A program made the position numbers and the translations under genes. The notes under the pieces are model-generated. The model searched no databases. It was not told where the DNA came from and worked only from the letters and a program-made list of their open reading frames with translations. Shown here piece after piece: positions 24,443 through 33,360 of a stretch of DNA of 64,000 nucleotides. Each line of letters starts with the position of its first letter. Positions within the stretch are counted from its first letter, which is position 1. Origin of the DNA: Lichenicola sp965198575 (GTDB taxonomy: Bacteria; Pseudomonadota; Alphaproteobacteria; Acetobacterales; Acetobacteraceae); assembly GCF_965198575.1 (NCBI RefSeq), contig NZ_OZ240671.1, positions 1,240,001 to 1,304,000 on the forward strand, written 5' to 3'.

Positions 24443-25917
24443 ATGAGAATCATGAACGGCTGAAGCGGGGCTTCAACTGGCTGGGCGGCGCGTCGGTCAT
24501 TGCCAGGATCGTCGATTTCCTGACCATCCTGACGATGCTGCTGTTCCTGACCAAGGACCAGGTCGGCATCGCGTCGCTCGTCGTGTCGATCGGCATGGTT
24601 GTCGAGGCGCTCAACGGACTTGGCACCGGCGAGGCGCTGATCCAGGCCCGCTCGGTCTCGCGCGAGCAACTCGATACGCTGTTCTGGTACGTGGTCGGCG
24701 CCGCCATCCTGGCAGGCGGTTTGACCCTCGCGGCCGCTCCGGCGATCGCGGCCCTTTACGGTGTCGCCGGGATGGCGAGCTATTTTCTGGCCATCGCCGT
24801 CAAGCAGCCACTCGTCGGCGCAGCGCTGATCCCGCTGGCGCTGATGAACCGGGACCTGCAGTACGAACGCATCGCCCTGGTCAATGTCTGCGCCACCATC
24901 GGCGCCGCACTGACCAGGCTGGCACTCGGTGCTTCCGGAGCGGGCGTGTGGGCGCTGGTGATCGGATATTCGGCGAGCGGTCTCTACATCCTGATCGGCG
25001 CGATGCTGGCACGTCCATTTCGCGCGCGTCTGCGGTTCCAGATGGAGGCGATCCGGCCGTTGGCGCGCTTCGGCACCCGCGCCGTCACCGCCAACGTTGC
25101 CGAGCAGATGTTCAAGAACGTCGACTACATGCTGATCGGCTGGTTCTACGGCGCGTCGTCGCTGGCGATCTACCGCGTGGCGTTCGACGTCGCCATGGAG
25201 CCGGCGATGGCGGTCGGCACGCTGGTCAACCGGACCACGCTGCCGGTGTTCGCTCGCGTGGCTGCATCCGGCGGCCAGCTCGTCGAGATCCTGGCCTGGT
25301 CGCTGCGGCGGATCGTCGGGCTGGTGGCCCCGCTCCTCGCGGCGCTGTTCCTCGTCGCCGGACCGTTGATGTCGCTGCTGCATGACGGCCAGGGCCACAG
25401 CTATGCCGCCGCAGCCACCCCGCTGAAACTGCTGGCAATCGCGGCCCTGTTGCGGGTGGTGCTGCAGCTGCTGGCAACCATGATGATGGGGTCCGGGAGA
25501 CCTGGAACCGTCGCACGCCTGTCGGCGATGACGCTGCTGCTGTTGAGCGGGTCGATCCTGGCTGTCGGCTGCATCTTCCAGGCGCGTCTCGGCCTGATTG
25601 CCGTGTCCGCTGTCTGGCTGGCGATCTATCCATTGCTGCTGGGCTGGGGCCTCTTCACGATCCACCGTCACTGGCAGATCGGCGTCGCGTCGGTTCTGGA
25701 AGCAGTCGTCACGCCACTGGCCGGTGTCGCCATCATTGTCGCGGTCGTGGAGGTCGTGCGCCGGCTGATCGATGGTGGCCCGCCGGTGCAGATCGCGATC
25801 GTCGCGCTGGCAACGGCCGCAACCTACGCCGGGCTTTTTCTCTACAGCCGCAATCGGGTGGCCGTGGGTCAAAACCCGGCCAGGTCCGAAACCGACCCGA
25901 AGCGGATCCTGCCGTAG
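24439..25917 (+). CDS. Polysaccharide flippase (Wzx/RfbX-like)
   Basis: A 492-residue inner-membrane protein with about 12-14 hydrophobic helices and few polar loops. The N-terminal RGFNWLGGASVIARIVDF and the motif LIQARSVSREQLDTLFW fit the polysaccharide transporter/oligosaccharide flippase family, which moves lipid-linked repeat units across the membrane. The start at 24439 overlaps the glycosyltransferase stop (ATGA). A longer open frame begins at 24301 but only shadows the upstream gene. The C-terminus includes a Pro/Arg-rich cytoplasmic tail. Confidence 0.87.
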   Translation: MNENHERLKRGFNWLGGASVIARIVDFLTILTMLLFLTKDQVGIASLVVSIGMVVEALNGLGTGEALIQARSVSREQLDTLFWYVVGAAILAGGLTLAAAPAIAALYGVAGMASYFLAIAVKQPLVGAALIPLALMNRDLQYERIALVNVCATIGAALTRLALGASGAGVWALVIGYSASGLYILIGAMLARPFRARLRFQMEAIRPLARFGTRAVTANVAEQMFKNVDYMLIGWFYGASSLAIYRVAFDVAMEPAMAVGTLVNRTTLPVFARVAASGGQLVEILAWSLRRIVGLVAPLLAALFLVAGPLMSLLHDGQGHSYAAAATPLKLLAIAALLRVVLQLLATMMMGSGRPGTVARLSAMTLLLLSGSILAVGCIFQARLGLIAVSAVWLAIYPLLLGWGLFTIHRHWQIGVASVLEAVVTPLAGVAIIVAVVEVVRRLIDGGPPVQIAIVALATAATYAGLFLYSRNRVAVGQNPARSETDPKRILP

Positions 25918-25963
25918 CGGGTGACGCACGCATCGGTGCCATCGCGGCTGCTATAACCCCTCC

Positions 25964-26923
25964 ATGGTCTTACCCGATCACCCTTCATCTCCTTCCACGG
26001 TGGTGCCTTCTGCACTGGACCTGATCGGCCGCACACCTCTGGTCGCCTTGGACCGGGTCTATTCCGGTCCTGGACGCATCCTGGCGAAGGCCGAATTCAT
26101 GCAGCCCGGCGGCAGCGTCAAGGATCGGGCCGCCCGCGCCATCCTGCTCGCCGCACGGGCGGACGGGCGGCTGGCACCCGGAGCCGCCGTCGTCGAGATG
26201 ACCAGCGGCAACATGGGCGCGGGCCTCGCCGTCGCCTGCGCGGCGCTGGGGCACCCCCTGGTCGTCACCATGTCCGCCGGGAACAGCCCGCAGCGCGCGC
26301 GAATGCTGGAAGCGTTAGGTGCGGAAGTGCTGCTGGTGCCCCAGGTTGATGGCGCGCCAGGCCAGGTCACTGGCTCGGACGTGAATGCGGCGGCCGAGGC
26401 GGCCCGGTGCATCGCGGCGGAACGCGGCGGCTTCTACGTCGATCAGTTTCACGCGCCGGAGTGCGAGCGGGCGCACCGGGAGAGCACCGGCCCGGAAATC
26501 TGGGCGCAGTCCGGCGGGCGGGTGGATGCCTGGGTGGCAACGGTCGGCACCGGCGCGACCTTCCTCGGCGTCGCCGCATTCCTGCGGCAGCGCAATCCCT
26601 CCGTCCTGTGCGTCGCGGTGGAGCCGGAAGGCTGCCAGCCGCTCGCGGGCCTTCGCGTGACCAAGCCCCGGCATCTCATCCAGGGCACGAGCTACGGCAG
26701 CGTGCCGCCGCACTGGGATGCCAGCCTGATGGATGTCTCGGTCGCCGTCACGGATGGCGAGGTCGAGCACTGGCGACGGCTGCTCGCGACCCGAGAGGGG
26801 CTGTATGTCGGCTTTTCGGCAGCCGCCAATGTCGGTGCCTGCGCGGCCCTGCTGGCGTCCGGACGACTAGCGGCCGAGGCAGTCGTCGCGACCGTGCTCT
26901 GCGACACCGGCCTGAAGTATTGA
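25964..26923 (+). CDS. PLP-dependent cysteine synthase/cystathionine beta-synthase family protein
   Basis: A 319-residue fold-type II PLP enzyme. The PLP lysine is in QPGGSVKDRAAR (about residue 51), the substrate loop is EMTSGNMGAGLAVA, and the phosphate-binding glycine loop is VGTGATFLGVA. The central part has DVNAAAEAARCIAAERGGF and DQFHAPECERAH, the latter replacing the QF-NP-N-Ah motif of CysK. TSGNMG instead of TSGNTG shows it is not a standard CysK. It may act on O-acetylserine or another beta-substituted amino acid. It stands alone between the surface-glycan genes and the beta-lactamase segment. Confidence 0.8.
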   Translation: MVLPDHPSSPSTVVPSALDLIGRTPLVALDRVYSGPGRILAKAEFMQPGGSVKDRAARAILLAARADGRLAPGAAVVEMTSGNMGAGLAVACAALGHPLVVTMSAGNSPQRARMLEALGAEVLLVPQVDGAPGQVTGSDVNAAAEAARCIAAERGGFYVDQFHAPECERAHRESTGPEIWAQSGGRVDAWVATVGTGATFLGVAAFLRQRNPSVLCVAVEPEGCQPLAGLRVTKPRHLIQGTSYGSVPPHWDASLMDVSVAVTDGEVEHWRRLLATREGLYVGFSAAANVGACAALLASGRLAAEAVVATVLCDTGLKY

Positions 26924-26958
26924 CCCGGAAGGCGGCGTATCGTGCCTTCGGCAAGAAC

Positions 26959-27009
26959 GTCCGCTCCCCACCATTCCCGGCGGTTCGGCTGAAGGGGTTT
27001 CCGCCCTAG
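26959..27009. repeat. About 50-bp direct repeat, copy A (left of the beta-lactamase gene)
   Basis: This 51-base stretch lies 36 bases after the PLP-enzyme stop and recurs with about 46 matching positions and one indel at 28011-28060, in the same orientation. It shares the block CCCACCATTCCCGGCGGTT and the end CCCTAG. Between the two copies lies only the beta-lactamase gene with its flanks. Confidence 0.85.
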
Positions 27010-27076
27010 GGTCAAAACTCAATCAGTCTGCAACACCCTAGGCATCCTGAAGAGACGCCAGCGATGTGACAGAGGG

Positions 27077-27976
27077 CTATTCAACAAGGGCAGCGACGGC
27101 CATGCCGACTTCACGAAGCACAGCTTCTCGCAGATCGAGATCCATCCCAGGCGCATTGTAGTAGGCCGCGACGAGAATTGGCCGACGACCAGACGGCCAA
27201 GTTATCGCATAGTCATTGGTCTCGTCGGGACCATAGGTTCCAGCCTTGTCCCCTGTCACCCAGTCCAGAGGAAGGCCGGCGCGAAGCCGTCTAAGACCGG
27301 GCGTGGAATCGATCATCCAACTCGCCAAGAGTTCACGAGATGAAGGCTTGAGAATGTCTCCGAGCAAAAGCTTACTGGCCGAACCAATGATCGCTCGAGG
27401 CGTCGTAGTGTCGAAGGGTCCGTCATAGGCATTGGACGCTGGTTCATACCGGTCGGAGCGTGTGACCTCATCACCAAGACTACGAATGAACCGGTTCAGC
27501 CCAGGCGGTCCACCAATGCTTCGCATTAAAAGAATGGCGGCGAGATTATCGCTTACCTCGACACTCGCCTGACACAGAGTTGCCAGCGTTAAAGCCCCCT
27601 GGCTGACATGCGCAGCCGTTACGGGACAGAGAAAGTCGGGGTATCCCGCGGTCGACAAGTCATGGGCGTCGAAGTGGACGAGGCGCGCGAGGCTCTCATG
27701 CCCGGCATCGACGCGAGACAGGATTTGCCCGGCTAGAAGTCCTTTGAAGGTGCTGCACATGGTGAAGCGCTCATCTGCCCGATGAGTCAGGGTTCGTCCT
27801 GTATCGGTATCGATGGCGAAGACACCCAGGCGGCCGCCATGGCGCGCCTCAATCTCGGAAAGAGGGTCTGCTCTGGCTTCCACGCGGTAGGCACCGAGGA
27901 GCGCCAAGCTGATTGGCATGCTCGTCAGAAACCGGCGTCGATATATCGTAGGTAGCATGCCTGGGGATTGCCTCAT
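27077..27976 (-). CDS. bla: Class A beta-lactamase
   Basis: A 299-residue serine beta-lactamase exported to the periplasm. The N-terminus has RRRFLTS before a hydrophobic stretch, which looks like a Tat signal. Ser75 lies in STFK, the second motif is SDN, the omega-loop motif is RYEPASN with the general-base Glu, and the third motif reads DKAGTYG, with Ala in place of the usual Thr or Ser after Lys. An ATG at 27958 is an alternative start. Base composition is visibly richer in A/T than every neighbour, and the gene lies between two direct repeats, so recent horizontal gain is likely. The family hydrolyses penicillins and often cephalosporins; the spectrum cannot be read from the sequence. Confidence 0.92.
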   Translation of the reverse strand: MRQSPGMLPTIYRRRFLTSMPISLALLGAYRVEARADPLSEIEARHGGRLGVFAIDTDTGRTLTHRADERFTMCSTFKGLLAGQILSRVDAGHESLARLVHFDAHDLSTAGYPDFLCPVTAAHVSQGALTLATLCQASVEVSDNLAAILLMRSIGGPPGLNRFIRSLGDEVTRSDRYEPASNAYDGPFDTTTPRAIIGSASKLLLGDILKPSSRELLASWMIDSTPGLRRLRAGLPLDWVTGDKAGTYGPDETNDYAITWPSGRRPILVAAYYNAPGMDLDLREAVLREVGMAVAALVE

Positions 27977-28010
27977 GGCAGAGGCACGGTCAACGGGCTC
28001 GCGGAGGTAG

Positions 28011-28060
28011 GTCCGCTACCCACCATTCCCGGCGGTTTGGCTGAGTGGGTTTCCCCCTAG
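28011..28060. repeat. About 50-bp direct repeat, copy B (right of the beta-lactamase gene)
   Basis: Direct-orientation partner of 26959-27009. Its right end includes the stop codon (28057-28059) of the radical SAM gene on the minus strand, so the repeat abuts or slightly enters that gene. The start-to-start distance between the copies is 1052 bases. Confidence 0.85.
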
Positions 28061-29100
28061 TGAACCGCGTCGACGAGCACGGGAGCGGTGGCACGCTGCG
28101 ACCCGCGATACCGGTCGAAGGCGCTCATCTGGTGCACGCAGCTCAGGGTGCAGGTCGGGCTGCATGATTTCTCGGTGTGATATTCGCGCCGAATATCCTG
28201 CCCGGTATATTCGAGCAGCGGAATGCCCGGATAGCCGCGCTGTTGCGAACACCAATGCACCAGGCCGTCCTCGGAAATATACAGGTAGCGGGCGCCGGCG
28301 CGACACTTCCAGTCATTCGATCGGCCATGCATCAGGTTCTTCTGGAACAGCCAGTAGTTCAGGCTGTGCACGATCGAGGGCGAGATCTTCGTCACCTGGC
28401 GATATGCCTGCATCTGCAGCGGCGTCAGCGGCTTCAGCAACCCGCTGCCGTCATGCAGCACGCCGACGGAATGCTGCAGCCCGTAGCTCGCCGCCGTTTT
28501 CGCAACGGTGACGACATCCTCGGTGCGCTCGTCGCTGATGCCGAGCACCGAGTTCACGTTGACCTTGAACCGGGCGTGCTTCGACAGCAGCCCCAGCTTG
28601 TTCTCGACCGACGAGAGGCTCTTCATCGAAACCTCGTCCGGCCGCAGATTATCGATGCTGATCTGCATGCCCTGCAGGCCCGCATCGTTCAGCCGGTCGA
28701 TCCACTCGCGCGTCAGGCGAAACCCGTTGGTGATCATCGTCACGATCATGCCGTGATCGCGCGCGGCCCGGACCACCTTGTCGAGATCGGGATGCAGCAG
28801 CGGCTCGCCACCGGTGAAGGTGATCGACGCGGTCTTCAACTTCGCCAGGTGATCCACCCTGGCGATCAGGTCCGCGAGCGGTACCGGCGCCGAGAAGTCA
28901 TCGTATTCGTTGCAGTATCCGCACGCCAGGTTGCACCGGCGGGTGACCACGACCTGGGCCAGCAGAGGATTGTACCTCGAGCCGACGACGCGTCCGAGGA
29001 AGCGTGCGGCGGAGGCGAGACCTCCGGAGCGAAGGGCTGGCGGGCGGCTGCTCATGGTGTTCCGGGCGGCGGCGGAAGGGCGCGCTTGGTTGACCTGCAT
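28057..29100 (-). CDS. Radical SAM protein with SPASM-like C-terminal cysteines
   Basis: About 347 residues. The radical SAM cluster motif is CNLACGYC near residue 56, followed by TFTGGEPLLHPDL for SAM binding. The C-terminal part has Cys residues in DWKCRAGARYLYISEDG, VHWCSQQRG, KSCSPTCTLSC, which look like auxiliary iron-sulfur ligands. The start is uncertain: an ATG at 29100, a GTG at 29115 and an ATG at 29055 are all possible. It lies upstream of no gene in its own direction except the beta-lactamase and follows a glycosyltransferase gene, so a role in modifying a surface glycan, lipid or peptide is plausible but unproven. Confidence 0.82.
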   Translation of the reverse strand: MQVNQARPSAAARNTMSSRPPALRSGGLASAARFLGRVVGSRYNPLLAQVVVTRRCNLACGYCNEYDDFSAPVPLADLIARVDHLAKLKTASITFTGGEPLLHPDLDKVVRAARDHGMIVTMITNGFRLTREWIDRLNDAGLQGMQISIDNLRPDEVSMKSLSSVENKLGLLSKHARFKVNVNSVLGISDERTEDVVTVAKTAASYGLQHSVGVLHDGSGLLKPLTPLQMQAYRQVTKISPSIVHSLNYWLFQKNLMHGRSNDWKCRAGARYLYISEDGLVHWCSQQRGYPGIPLLEYTGQDIRREYHTEKSCSPTCTLSCVHQMSAFDRYRGSQRATAPVLVDAVH

Positions 29101-29149
29101 GCCGTCAGTTACCACCCGCGAGCCCCCAAAGGAAGCCGAGCCCGCCCCC

Positions 29150-30328
29150 TCAGCGCGCGCGGGGCAGCAGTGCGTCGTAGTGCCGCTCGAGCAGTTCGCC
29201 CTGTCGCCGGCCGTCGAATCGCTGCTCCACGAAGGCGCGTGCCTGGACAGCCATGCGCTGGCGGAGCCCCGGCGAATTCAGCAGGTCTTCGATCCGGCGG
29301 GCCAGCGCCTCGACATCCCGTTCGGGCACCAGGAAGCCGGTCTCGCCGTCACGCACGCCTTCGGGGATGCCGCCGACCCGCGTTGCCACGACCGGGACAC
29401 CCGCGGCGGCGGCCTCGAGCATGACCATGCCCAGCCCCTCGACCCGGCCGGTCGCGGTGAGCACGCTCGGCAGCACCAGCATCCGCGCCTGGCGCATCCG
29501 GGCCAGGACCTCCGCATGCGGGCGGGCGCCGAGGAACACCGCTCGCTCGCCCAGCCCGAGCGATCCGGCCAGGGTGCGCAGCGAGGGAGCCAGCTCGCCG
29601 TCGCCGATGATGACCAGGCGGAGCTCGGGATGCCTGGCCGCCAGCGTGGCAAAGGCGCGGAGCAGGTATTGCGTGCCCTTCATCTCCACCAGCCGGCCGA
29701 CATGCAGGATCGTCGGCCTCTCCTCGTCGGGGCTGCGCGGCCGGATCGCCTGGCAATCCACGCCGATGTAGTGGATGTGCGTGCGCTCGGCCGGGAAGCC
29801 CATCGCCAGCACCTTGTCCCGGATGAACGACGAGACGCAGAGGAACAGCGCGCCGTCCCGGGCGAGCCGGTGGCGGAACAGCGGGTAGTTGAACCAGGCC
29901 GGCGAGCTGAGCAGCGCCGCGGTCGACAGGGTGGCGTCGTAGCCGTGGAAGGTGGTGATCAGCTTCACACCCAGGCGTCGCGCCACCGGCAGCGCATACA
30001 CGCCGTCGATGCCGAAATGGGCGTGGATCAGCGCCGGGCTTCGCTCCGCCAGCAGCCGGACATAGGGCCCGGGGTTGCGGGTCAGCATCTGCCAGCCGAT
30101 CCGCGCCATGGACCGGCCGCCGTCCCGCAGCGCCAGGGATCGTGCCCCCTCGGGCGGCTCGCCATATCGCAGGCGCCCGACATAGGTAGGCACGTAGCGC
30201 CGCAGCTGCCCTGCCTGGCTGGTGATGAAGGGCTCCGACACCCGGAACAGGTTGTTACGGAATATCACGACCTCAGGCAGGTCGGTATCGTTTCTTTGCA
30301 ATGGGTTGGACGGTGCGAGCCGGGTCAA
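29150..30328 (-). CDS. Glycosyltransferase family 4 protein
   Basis: A GT-B glycosyltransferase of up to 392 residues. The N-terminal acceptor domain includes LIHAHFGIDGVYALPVARRL and TTFHGYDAT. The donor domain has ILHVGRLVEMKGTQYLLRAF, and the family motif EGLGMVMLEAAAAGVPVVA with the EX7E pattern. The open frame begins at a TTG and has no clear ribosome site, so the start may lie further in, before FRNNLFRVSEPF. It is divergent from the glycosyltransferase at 30432 and upstream of the radical SAM gene, suggesting a surface-polysaccharide cluster. Confidence 0.87.
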   Translation of the reverse strand: MTRLAPSNPLQRNDTDLPEVVIFRNNLFRVSEPFITSQAGQLRRYVPTYVGRLRYGEPPEGARSLALRDGGRSMARIGWQMLTRNPGPYVRLLAERSPALIHAHFGIDGVYALPVARRLGVKLITTFHGYDATLSTAALLSSPAWFNYPLFRHRLARDGALFLCVSSFIRDKVLAMGFPAERTHIHYIGVDCQAIRPRSPDEERPTILHVGRLVEMKGTQYLLRAFATLAARHPELRLVIIGDGELAPSLRTLAGSLGLGERAVFLGARPHAEVLARMRQARMLVLPSVLTATGRVEGLGMVMLEAAAAGVPVVATRVGGIPEGVRDGETGFLVPERDVEALARRIEDLLNSPGLRQRMAVQARAFVEQRFDGRRQGELLERHYDALLPRAR

Positions 30329-30431
30329 GCCGGCCGTGCCGGGGCCACGCCACCGGGGCAGCCTGATTGGACTTCAAAAAACGCCTCGGGTATCTTTGGC
30401 ACGGCTTTGCTGTTCCCACAGGCTGGACCCG

Positions 30432-31400
30432 ATGACGATGCCTGCCCGACTACATTTCTGCTGGATCGGCACAAGCCTGCCATGGGCCTACGTCTTTGCC
30501 GTCATGTCGGCCGCCGAGAAGAGCGGACTCGCCGACATCGTGCTGCATCATACGGACACACTCGAGCCTGGTGAACAACTCGCAGCGCTGACCGGGACGC
30601 CCGGTGTGCGGTTGCAGCGCATCGACCCGGAGGACTGCCTGACGCGTGCGGGCGGGATGCTCGGCCTCGGCGGCGAACTCGTGTCGCTCTATCACCGGCT
30701 GAATGCGCCGGTGATGCGCTCCGACGTGCTGCGGGCAGCAATCCTGTATCTGCATGGCGGCATCTATCTCGATCTCGACACGGTCACGGTGGCATCCCTG
30801 CTGCCGCTGATCCAGGAGCGGCAGTTCGTCGGCTCCGAGTTCATCGTCTGGCCGCACGCCGTGCGGACGTCGCGGTCGCCGATCGTGTGGGCCCGTCATC
30901 TGACGCTCGATCTGGCGCGCAAGCTGTGCCGGAGGTGGCCGGGTGGCTGGAAGGGCTTCCGCTGGATCGAGACCGCCTACGCACGCAACGTGAACAACGC
31001 CGTGATGGGCGCCGAGGCCAACTCCGAGCTGTTCGCCGATTACCTGCGGGCCATGGTCGCCCTTCCCGCCGAGCGCCAGGTCCGGCGTTACGGCCTGGGC
31101 CCGCATCTGCTGGCGCGGGTCGTCGATGCGGCACCGGACCGGGCCGTCATCGTGCATCGCCCGTCGGTGTTCTATCCGCTGGCGCCGGAAATCTCCGAGC
31201 ACTGGTTCCGCCGGGTCCGCCGCGTCCCACTGGGCTTGGTCTTGTCGCCGGACACCCGGGTCGTACATTGGTACGCGTCGGTCCGCACCAAGGCGCTCGT
31301 CGCCACCATCACGCCCGACTACATCCGGGCGAACCGCAAGCGGCAGCTCTACAGCGCGCTGGTCTGGTCGTGCGTCGGCAGGCTGCCGGAAGCCGCATGA
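30432..31400 (+). CDS. Glycosyltransferase with DXD motif (GT32/capsular sugar transferase-like)
   Basis: A 322-residue protein. The start HFCWIGTSLPWAY and the nucleotide-sugar site YLHGGIYLDLDTVTV, with its DXD, match the DXD-containing glycosyltransferase superfamily of alpha-mannosyl or alpha-galactosyl transferases. A conserved NNAVMGAEANS segment also fits. I chose the ATG at 30432; the frame is open much further upstream but that stretch overlaps the divergent glycosyltransferase gene. It likely adds a sugar to the same glycan as its neighbours and lies 77 bases before the inositol operon. Confidence 0.83.
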   Translation: MTMPARLHFCWIGTSLPWAYVFAVMSAAEKSGLADIVLHHTDTLEPGEQLAALTGTPGVRLQRIDPEDCLTRAGGMLGLGGELVSLYHRLNAPVMRSDVLRAAILYLHGGIYLDLDTVTVASLLPLIQERQFVGSEFIVWPHAVRTSRSPIVWARHLTLDLARKLCRRWPGGWKGFRWIETAYARNVNNAVMGAEANSELFADYLRAMVALPAERQVRRYGLGPHLLARVVDAAPDRAVIVHRPSVFYPLAPEISEHWFRRVRRVPLGLVLSPDTRVVHWYASVRTKALVATITPDYIRANRKRQLYSALVWSCVGRLPEAA

Positions 31401-31477
31401 CCGGTTAGCGGTCTAGCGTCCTCCGGGCTCCCCGAAACTCTCCAACCGGCCGACTTCTAATTCAAGGACACATCGTG

Positions 31478-32623
31478 ATGAACAGAGGCAGCATTCGCAT
31501 CGCCATTGCCGGCATCGGCAACTGTGCCAGTTCGCTCATCCAGGGCATTCATTATTATACCCCGGATCGGTGCCGCGAAGGCGTCGTCGGACTGATGCAT
31601 ACCGAGATCGGCGGCTTCCTGCCAAGCGACATCGCAGTGGTGGCGGCGTTCGATGTCGATGCGCGCAAGGTCGGCACCGATGTTGCCCGCGCGATCTTCG
31701 CCAAGCCGAACTGCACCAAGGTGTTCCAGGCCGAGATCCCCGACACCGGCACGATCGTTCACATGGGCCCGGTGCTCGACGGCGTGTCCGAGCACATGTC
31801 GGATTATCCCGACCACCGCACGGTCGTGCTGTCCGATGCGCGCGAGCTCGGCAAGGCGGAGATCGTCGAGGAACTGCGCCGCAGCGGTGCCGAGATCCTG
31901 CTCAACTACATGCCGGTCGGATCCGAGCAGGCCGCACGGTTCTATGCGGAATGCGCGCTCGAGGCCGGCATCGCCTTCATCAACAACATGCCGGTCTTCA
32001 TCGCCAGCAACCCGGAATTCGCCGAGCGTTTCCGCGAGCGCGGCCTGCCGATCATCGGCGACGACATCAAGTCGCAGCTGGGCGCCACCATCGTGCATCG
32101 CGTGCTGACCGACCTGTTCGCCAAGCGCGGCGTGAAGCTGATGCGCACCTACCAGCTGAACACCGGCGGCAACACCGACTTCCTGAACATGAAGAACCAG
32201 GAGCGGCTGAAGTCGAAGAAGGAGAGCAAGACCGAGGCCGTGCAGTCGGTCGCCAAGAAGCGCATCGAGGACGAGAACATCCATGTCGGCCCGAGCGACT
32301 ACGTGCCGTGGCAGAACGACAACAAGCTCTGCTTCCTGCGCATCGAGGGCCAGTCCTTCGGCGACCTGCCGATGGAGATCGAGCTGCGTCTTTCGGTGGA
32401 AGACTCGCCCAATTCCGCCGGCGTGGTGATCGACATGATCCGCTGCGTGAAGCTGGCGTTGCAGAACAAGGTCGGCGGTGTGCTCGAAGGTCCGAGCGCC
32501 TATTTCTGCAAGCACCCGCTGAAGCAGTTCACCGACGATGAAGCCTACACAATGACGGAAGCCTTCATCCGCGTGCACACCTCCAAGTCCGTTCCGGTAC
32601 TGGATGTGGCCGAGCTGGTATGA
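31478..32623 (+). CDS. ino1: Myo-inositol-1-phosphate synthase
   Basis: A 381-residue NAD-dependent isomerase that turns glucose 6-phosphate into inositol 1-phosphate. The N-terminal RIAIAGIGNCASSLIQGI binds NAD; NYMPVGSEQAARFYAECAL, GDDIKSQLGATIVHRVL and QLNTGGNTDFLNM are the family's active-site blocks, including the catalytic Lys residues. It is of the short prokaryotic and archaeal type. The ATG at 31478 follows an AAGGA site. Its stop overlaps the start of the cytidylyltransferase-like gene by four bases, so inositol phosphate is made for that enzyme. Confidence 0.95.
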   Translation: MNRGSIRIAIAGIGNCASSLIQGIHYYTPDRCREGVVGLMHTEIGGFLPSDIAVVAAFDVDARKVGTDVARAIFAKPNCTKVFQAEIPDTGTIVHMGPVLDGVSEHMSDYPDHRTVVLSDARELGKAEIVEELRRSGAEILLNYMPVGSEQAARFYAECALEAGIAFINNMPVFIASNPEFAERFRERGLPIIGDDIKSQLGATIVHRVLTDLFAKRGVKLMRTYQLNTGGNTDFLNMKNQERLKSKKESKTEAVQSVAKKRIEDENIHVGPSDYVPWQNDNKLCFLRIEGQSFGDLPMEIELRLSVEDSPNSAGVVIDMIRCVKLALQNKVGGVLEGPSAYFCKHPLKQFTDDEAYTMTEAFIRVHTSKSVPVLDVAELV

Positions 32624-33336
32624 AGTGCCTGATCGTCGCTGCCGGCCAGGGGACCAGGCTCCGGGAGAAACTGGAGCTGAAGCCCCTGATCCAGCTCAGG
32701 GGGATGGCGCTGATCGAGCATGTCATCGTGCGCGCCCGAGTTGCCGGTATCGACGAGTTCGTGGTTGTGAGCGGCTATCGCGGCGATGAACTGCGCGCCG
32801 CGCTGGACGAGATTTCAGCCCGCGTCGACGTTCCGATCACCCACGTCGAGAATGACGAGTGGGCGCGTTCGAACGGCGTCTCGGTGCTGAAGGCAAAGGC
32901 CCATTTGGGTGCGCCGTTCATCCTGACGATGTGCGATCACCTTATCGATGCGCAGATCCTGCGCGGCCTGATGCAGGCGCCGCTCGAGGCCGACGGCGTG
33001 ATGCTGGCGGTGGATTTCAATATCGTCGATCCGCTGAACGATCCCGATGACGTCACCCGGGTTCGCACCGAGGACGGCCGGATCCGCGCCATCGGCAAGC
33101 TGATGCCGGAGTTCGACTGCTTCGATACCGGCGTGTTCCTGTGCTCTCCGGCGATGTTCGAGGCACTCGAGGAAAGCCAGTCGCTCGGCGATGACAGCAT
33201 TTCCGGCGCCATGAACGTGCTGGCACGCCGCGACCGCGCGACCGTGTTCGATGTGCAGGACAAGGCGTGGATCGACGTCGATGACCTGGTCGCCTACGAG
33301 AAGGCGGAGCGGCTGCTCGATGCGAAGCTGCTGTAG
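32620..33336 (+). CDS. CTP:inositol-1-phosphate cytidylyltransferase-like nucleotidyltransferase
   Basis: A 238-residue sugar-phosphate nucleotidyltransferase. The signature LIVAAGQGTRLREK with the downstream Lys in LKPLIQLRG binds the nucleotide, and SNGVSVLKAK followed by ILTMCDHLID is the arrangement I associate with inositol-phosphate cytidylyltransferases (IPCT). A late WIDVDDLVAYEKAE supplies the second metal site. It is expected to make CDP-inositol from CTP and inositol 1-phosphate. Placement between ino1 and a CDP-alcohol phosphatidyltransferase, in the order known from di-myo-inositol phosphate synthesis, supports this; the sequence alone would allow other sugar phosphates. Confidence 0.78.
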   Translation: MKCLIVAAGQGTRLREKLELKPLIQLRGMALIEHVIVRARVAGIDEFVVVSGYRGDELRAALDEISARVDVPITHVENDEWARSNGVSVLKAKAHLGAPFILTMCDHLIDAQILRGLMQAPLEADGVMLAVDFNIVDPLNDPDDVTRVRTEDGRIRAIGKLMPEFDCFDTGVFLCSPAMFEALEESQSLGDDSISGAMNVLARRDRATVFDVQDKAWIDVDDLVAYEKAERLLDAKLL

Positions 33337-33360
33337 CGCCGGCTTTCCAGGATAGTGCAC

